Shown: in pieces, positions 5,200 through 5,654 of the stretch
Layout of the letters: every line of letters starts with the position of its first letter
Numbering within the stretch: position 1 is the first letter of the stretch
From: Sphingobacteriales bacterium
Lineage (GTDB): Bacteria > Bacteroidota > Bacteroidia > Sphingobacteriales > Sphingobacteriaceae
DNA length: 5,654 nucleotides
Assembly (NCBI GenBank): GCA_020058405.1
Contig: JAGVEE010000094.1
Location: forward strand, 1 to 5,654
Direction of reading: 5' to 3'
Position numbers and translations under genes: made by a program
Notes under the pieces: generated by a model
What the model was told of the DNA's origin: nothing
The model's input: only the letters and a program-made list of their open reading frames with translations
The model's database searches: none

Positions 5200-5654
5200 A
5201 TGGCTTTAACATTATCAAAAACAGGTATAACTACCGGACAAACAATACAGCCCTTCCACGTAACACAATCGGTAGATGCTTTAACAGGTATAGAAGCATA
5301 TGATATTAAAATATCAGGTTCTTTAAATTTAACAGGTTCTGTAGCATCCTTTAGCGGTTTTACAGGAAATTTAGCAGGTACTGCTTCCTGGGCTAGTAAT
5401 GCAGTAGCAGCTAATACAGTCAGACTTTCAAACATAGCTTCAAATTTCGGATATAATATACCATACCTATCTGGAACAGGCTCAACCCCTACCTTATACT
5501 ATTCAGCTATCGGACCTAAGTACAACCCAAGTACTAGTACCCTAACAGATGATTATAATAACCTAACTTTGGTAGGAACGGCTTCCTGGGCTAATAATGT
5601 TGTAACAGCTTCTGTAGTTGAGAATTATGTACCGGGGACAGCTAATTTTACAAC
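5200..5654 (+). CDS. Phage fibre-type protein, 5' part only (runs off the window)
   Basis: The frame is open from the ATG at 5200 to the window end, 151 codons plus two bases, with no stop. It starts MALTLSKTGITTGQTIQ, then HVTQSVDALTG.EAYDIKISGS (20-41), a probable N-terminal attachment region. This leads into fibre repeats SGSLNLTGS (39-47) and FTGNLAGTASWASNA (54-68), the latter matching module B of the long fibre with Trp in place of Tyr. A second copy, VGTASWANN, is at about 125-133. Between them is a less repetitive segment (YNIPYLSGTGSTPTLYYSAIGP). It is likely another trimeric tail fibre or fibre-associated virion protein. Its C-terminus, and so any receptor-binding or chaperone domain, is not in the window. 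Confidence 0.75.
   Translation, partial: MALTLSKTGITTGQTIQPFHVTQSVDALTGIEAYDIKISGSLNLTGSVASFSGFTGNLAGTASWASNAVAANTVRLSNIASNFGYNIPYLSGTGSTPTLYYSAIGPKYNPSTSTLTDDYNNLTLVGTASWANNVVTASVVENYVPGTANFT
5383..5400 (+). repeat. TASW repeat, copy 1
   Basis: GCTTCCTGGGCTAGTAAT encodes ASWASN. It recurs at 5581-5598 with one base changed (G to A), 198 bases downstream in the same frame, marking a fibre repeat unit conserved at the DNA level. Confidence 0.75.
5581..5598 (+). repeat. TASW repeat, copy 2
   Basis: GCTTCCTGGGCTAATAAT encodes ASWANN, matching 17 of 18 bases of the copy at 5383-5400. Both keep TCC TGG, codons otherwise scarce in this AT-rich window. Confidence 0.75.

Noticed and set aside
5187..5435. 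Minus-strand open frame of 82 residues
   Set aside because: It is antisense to the start of the gene at 5200 and its leader region; the plus-strand frame has clear fibre motifs.

Overview
This window looks like part of the virion structural (tail fibre / adhesin) module of a tailed double-stranded DNA phage, probably an uncultured environmental one. All five genes lie on the + strand and are almost contiguous, with gaps of 11, 3, 17 and 30 bases. The DNA is strongly AT-rich. The proteins are dominated by Ser, Thr, Gly, Asn and short beta-repeat motifs such as TGSL, SGS, SYALTAS and NNIAIG, as in trimeric phage fibres. No replication, lysis, integration or host metabolic gene is present, and no tRNA, CRISPR array or insertion sequence was seen. 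The host cannot be fixed from this sequence. Weak or absent Shine-Dalgarno sites and AT-rich leaders with A at -3 would fit a Bacteroidota host, but T4-like phages with AT-rich late promoters are an alternative.

Layout: (1) bases 1-959, the 3' end of a large unrecognised gene, read through from the left edge. (2) 971-1363, a 130-residue beta-sandwich-type structural protein of a common phage family, likely an adaptor. (3) 1367-4750, a 1127-residue modular fibre. It has a short N-terminal head, a collagen-like stub, three unique inserts each bracketed by repeated beta modules, about 16 YadA-head-like 17-residue repeats, and a Trp-rich C-terminal cap. (4) 4768-5169, a 133-residue mini-fibre with the same plan: N-terminal strands, collagen-like stub, Ser/Thr linker, Trp cap. 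(5) 5200 to the right edge, the N-terminal part of another fibre-type protein, open at the window end.

The genes probably form one late transcription unit producing a set of fibre or decoration proteins that share interchangeable trimerising modules. Three of the four gene junctions carry the same ten-base word, TAATATTTAT, a few bases before the start codon. The fourth junction is only 3 bases wide and lacks it. The most unusual points are this leader motif, the repeat-bracketed insert architecture of the long fibre, and the strictly 51-base-periodic repeat tract. I see no evidence of a novel defence or mobile system.
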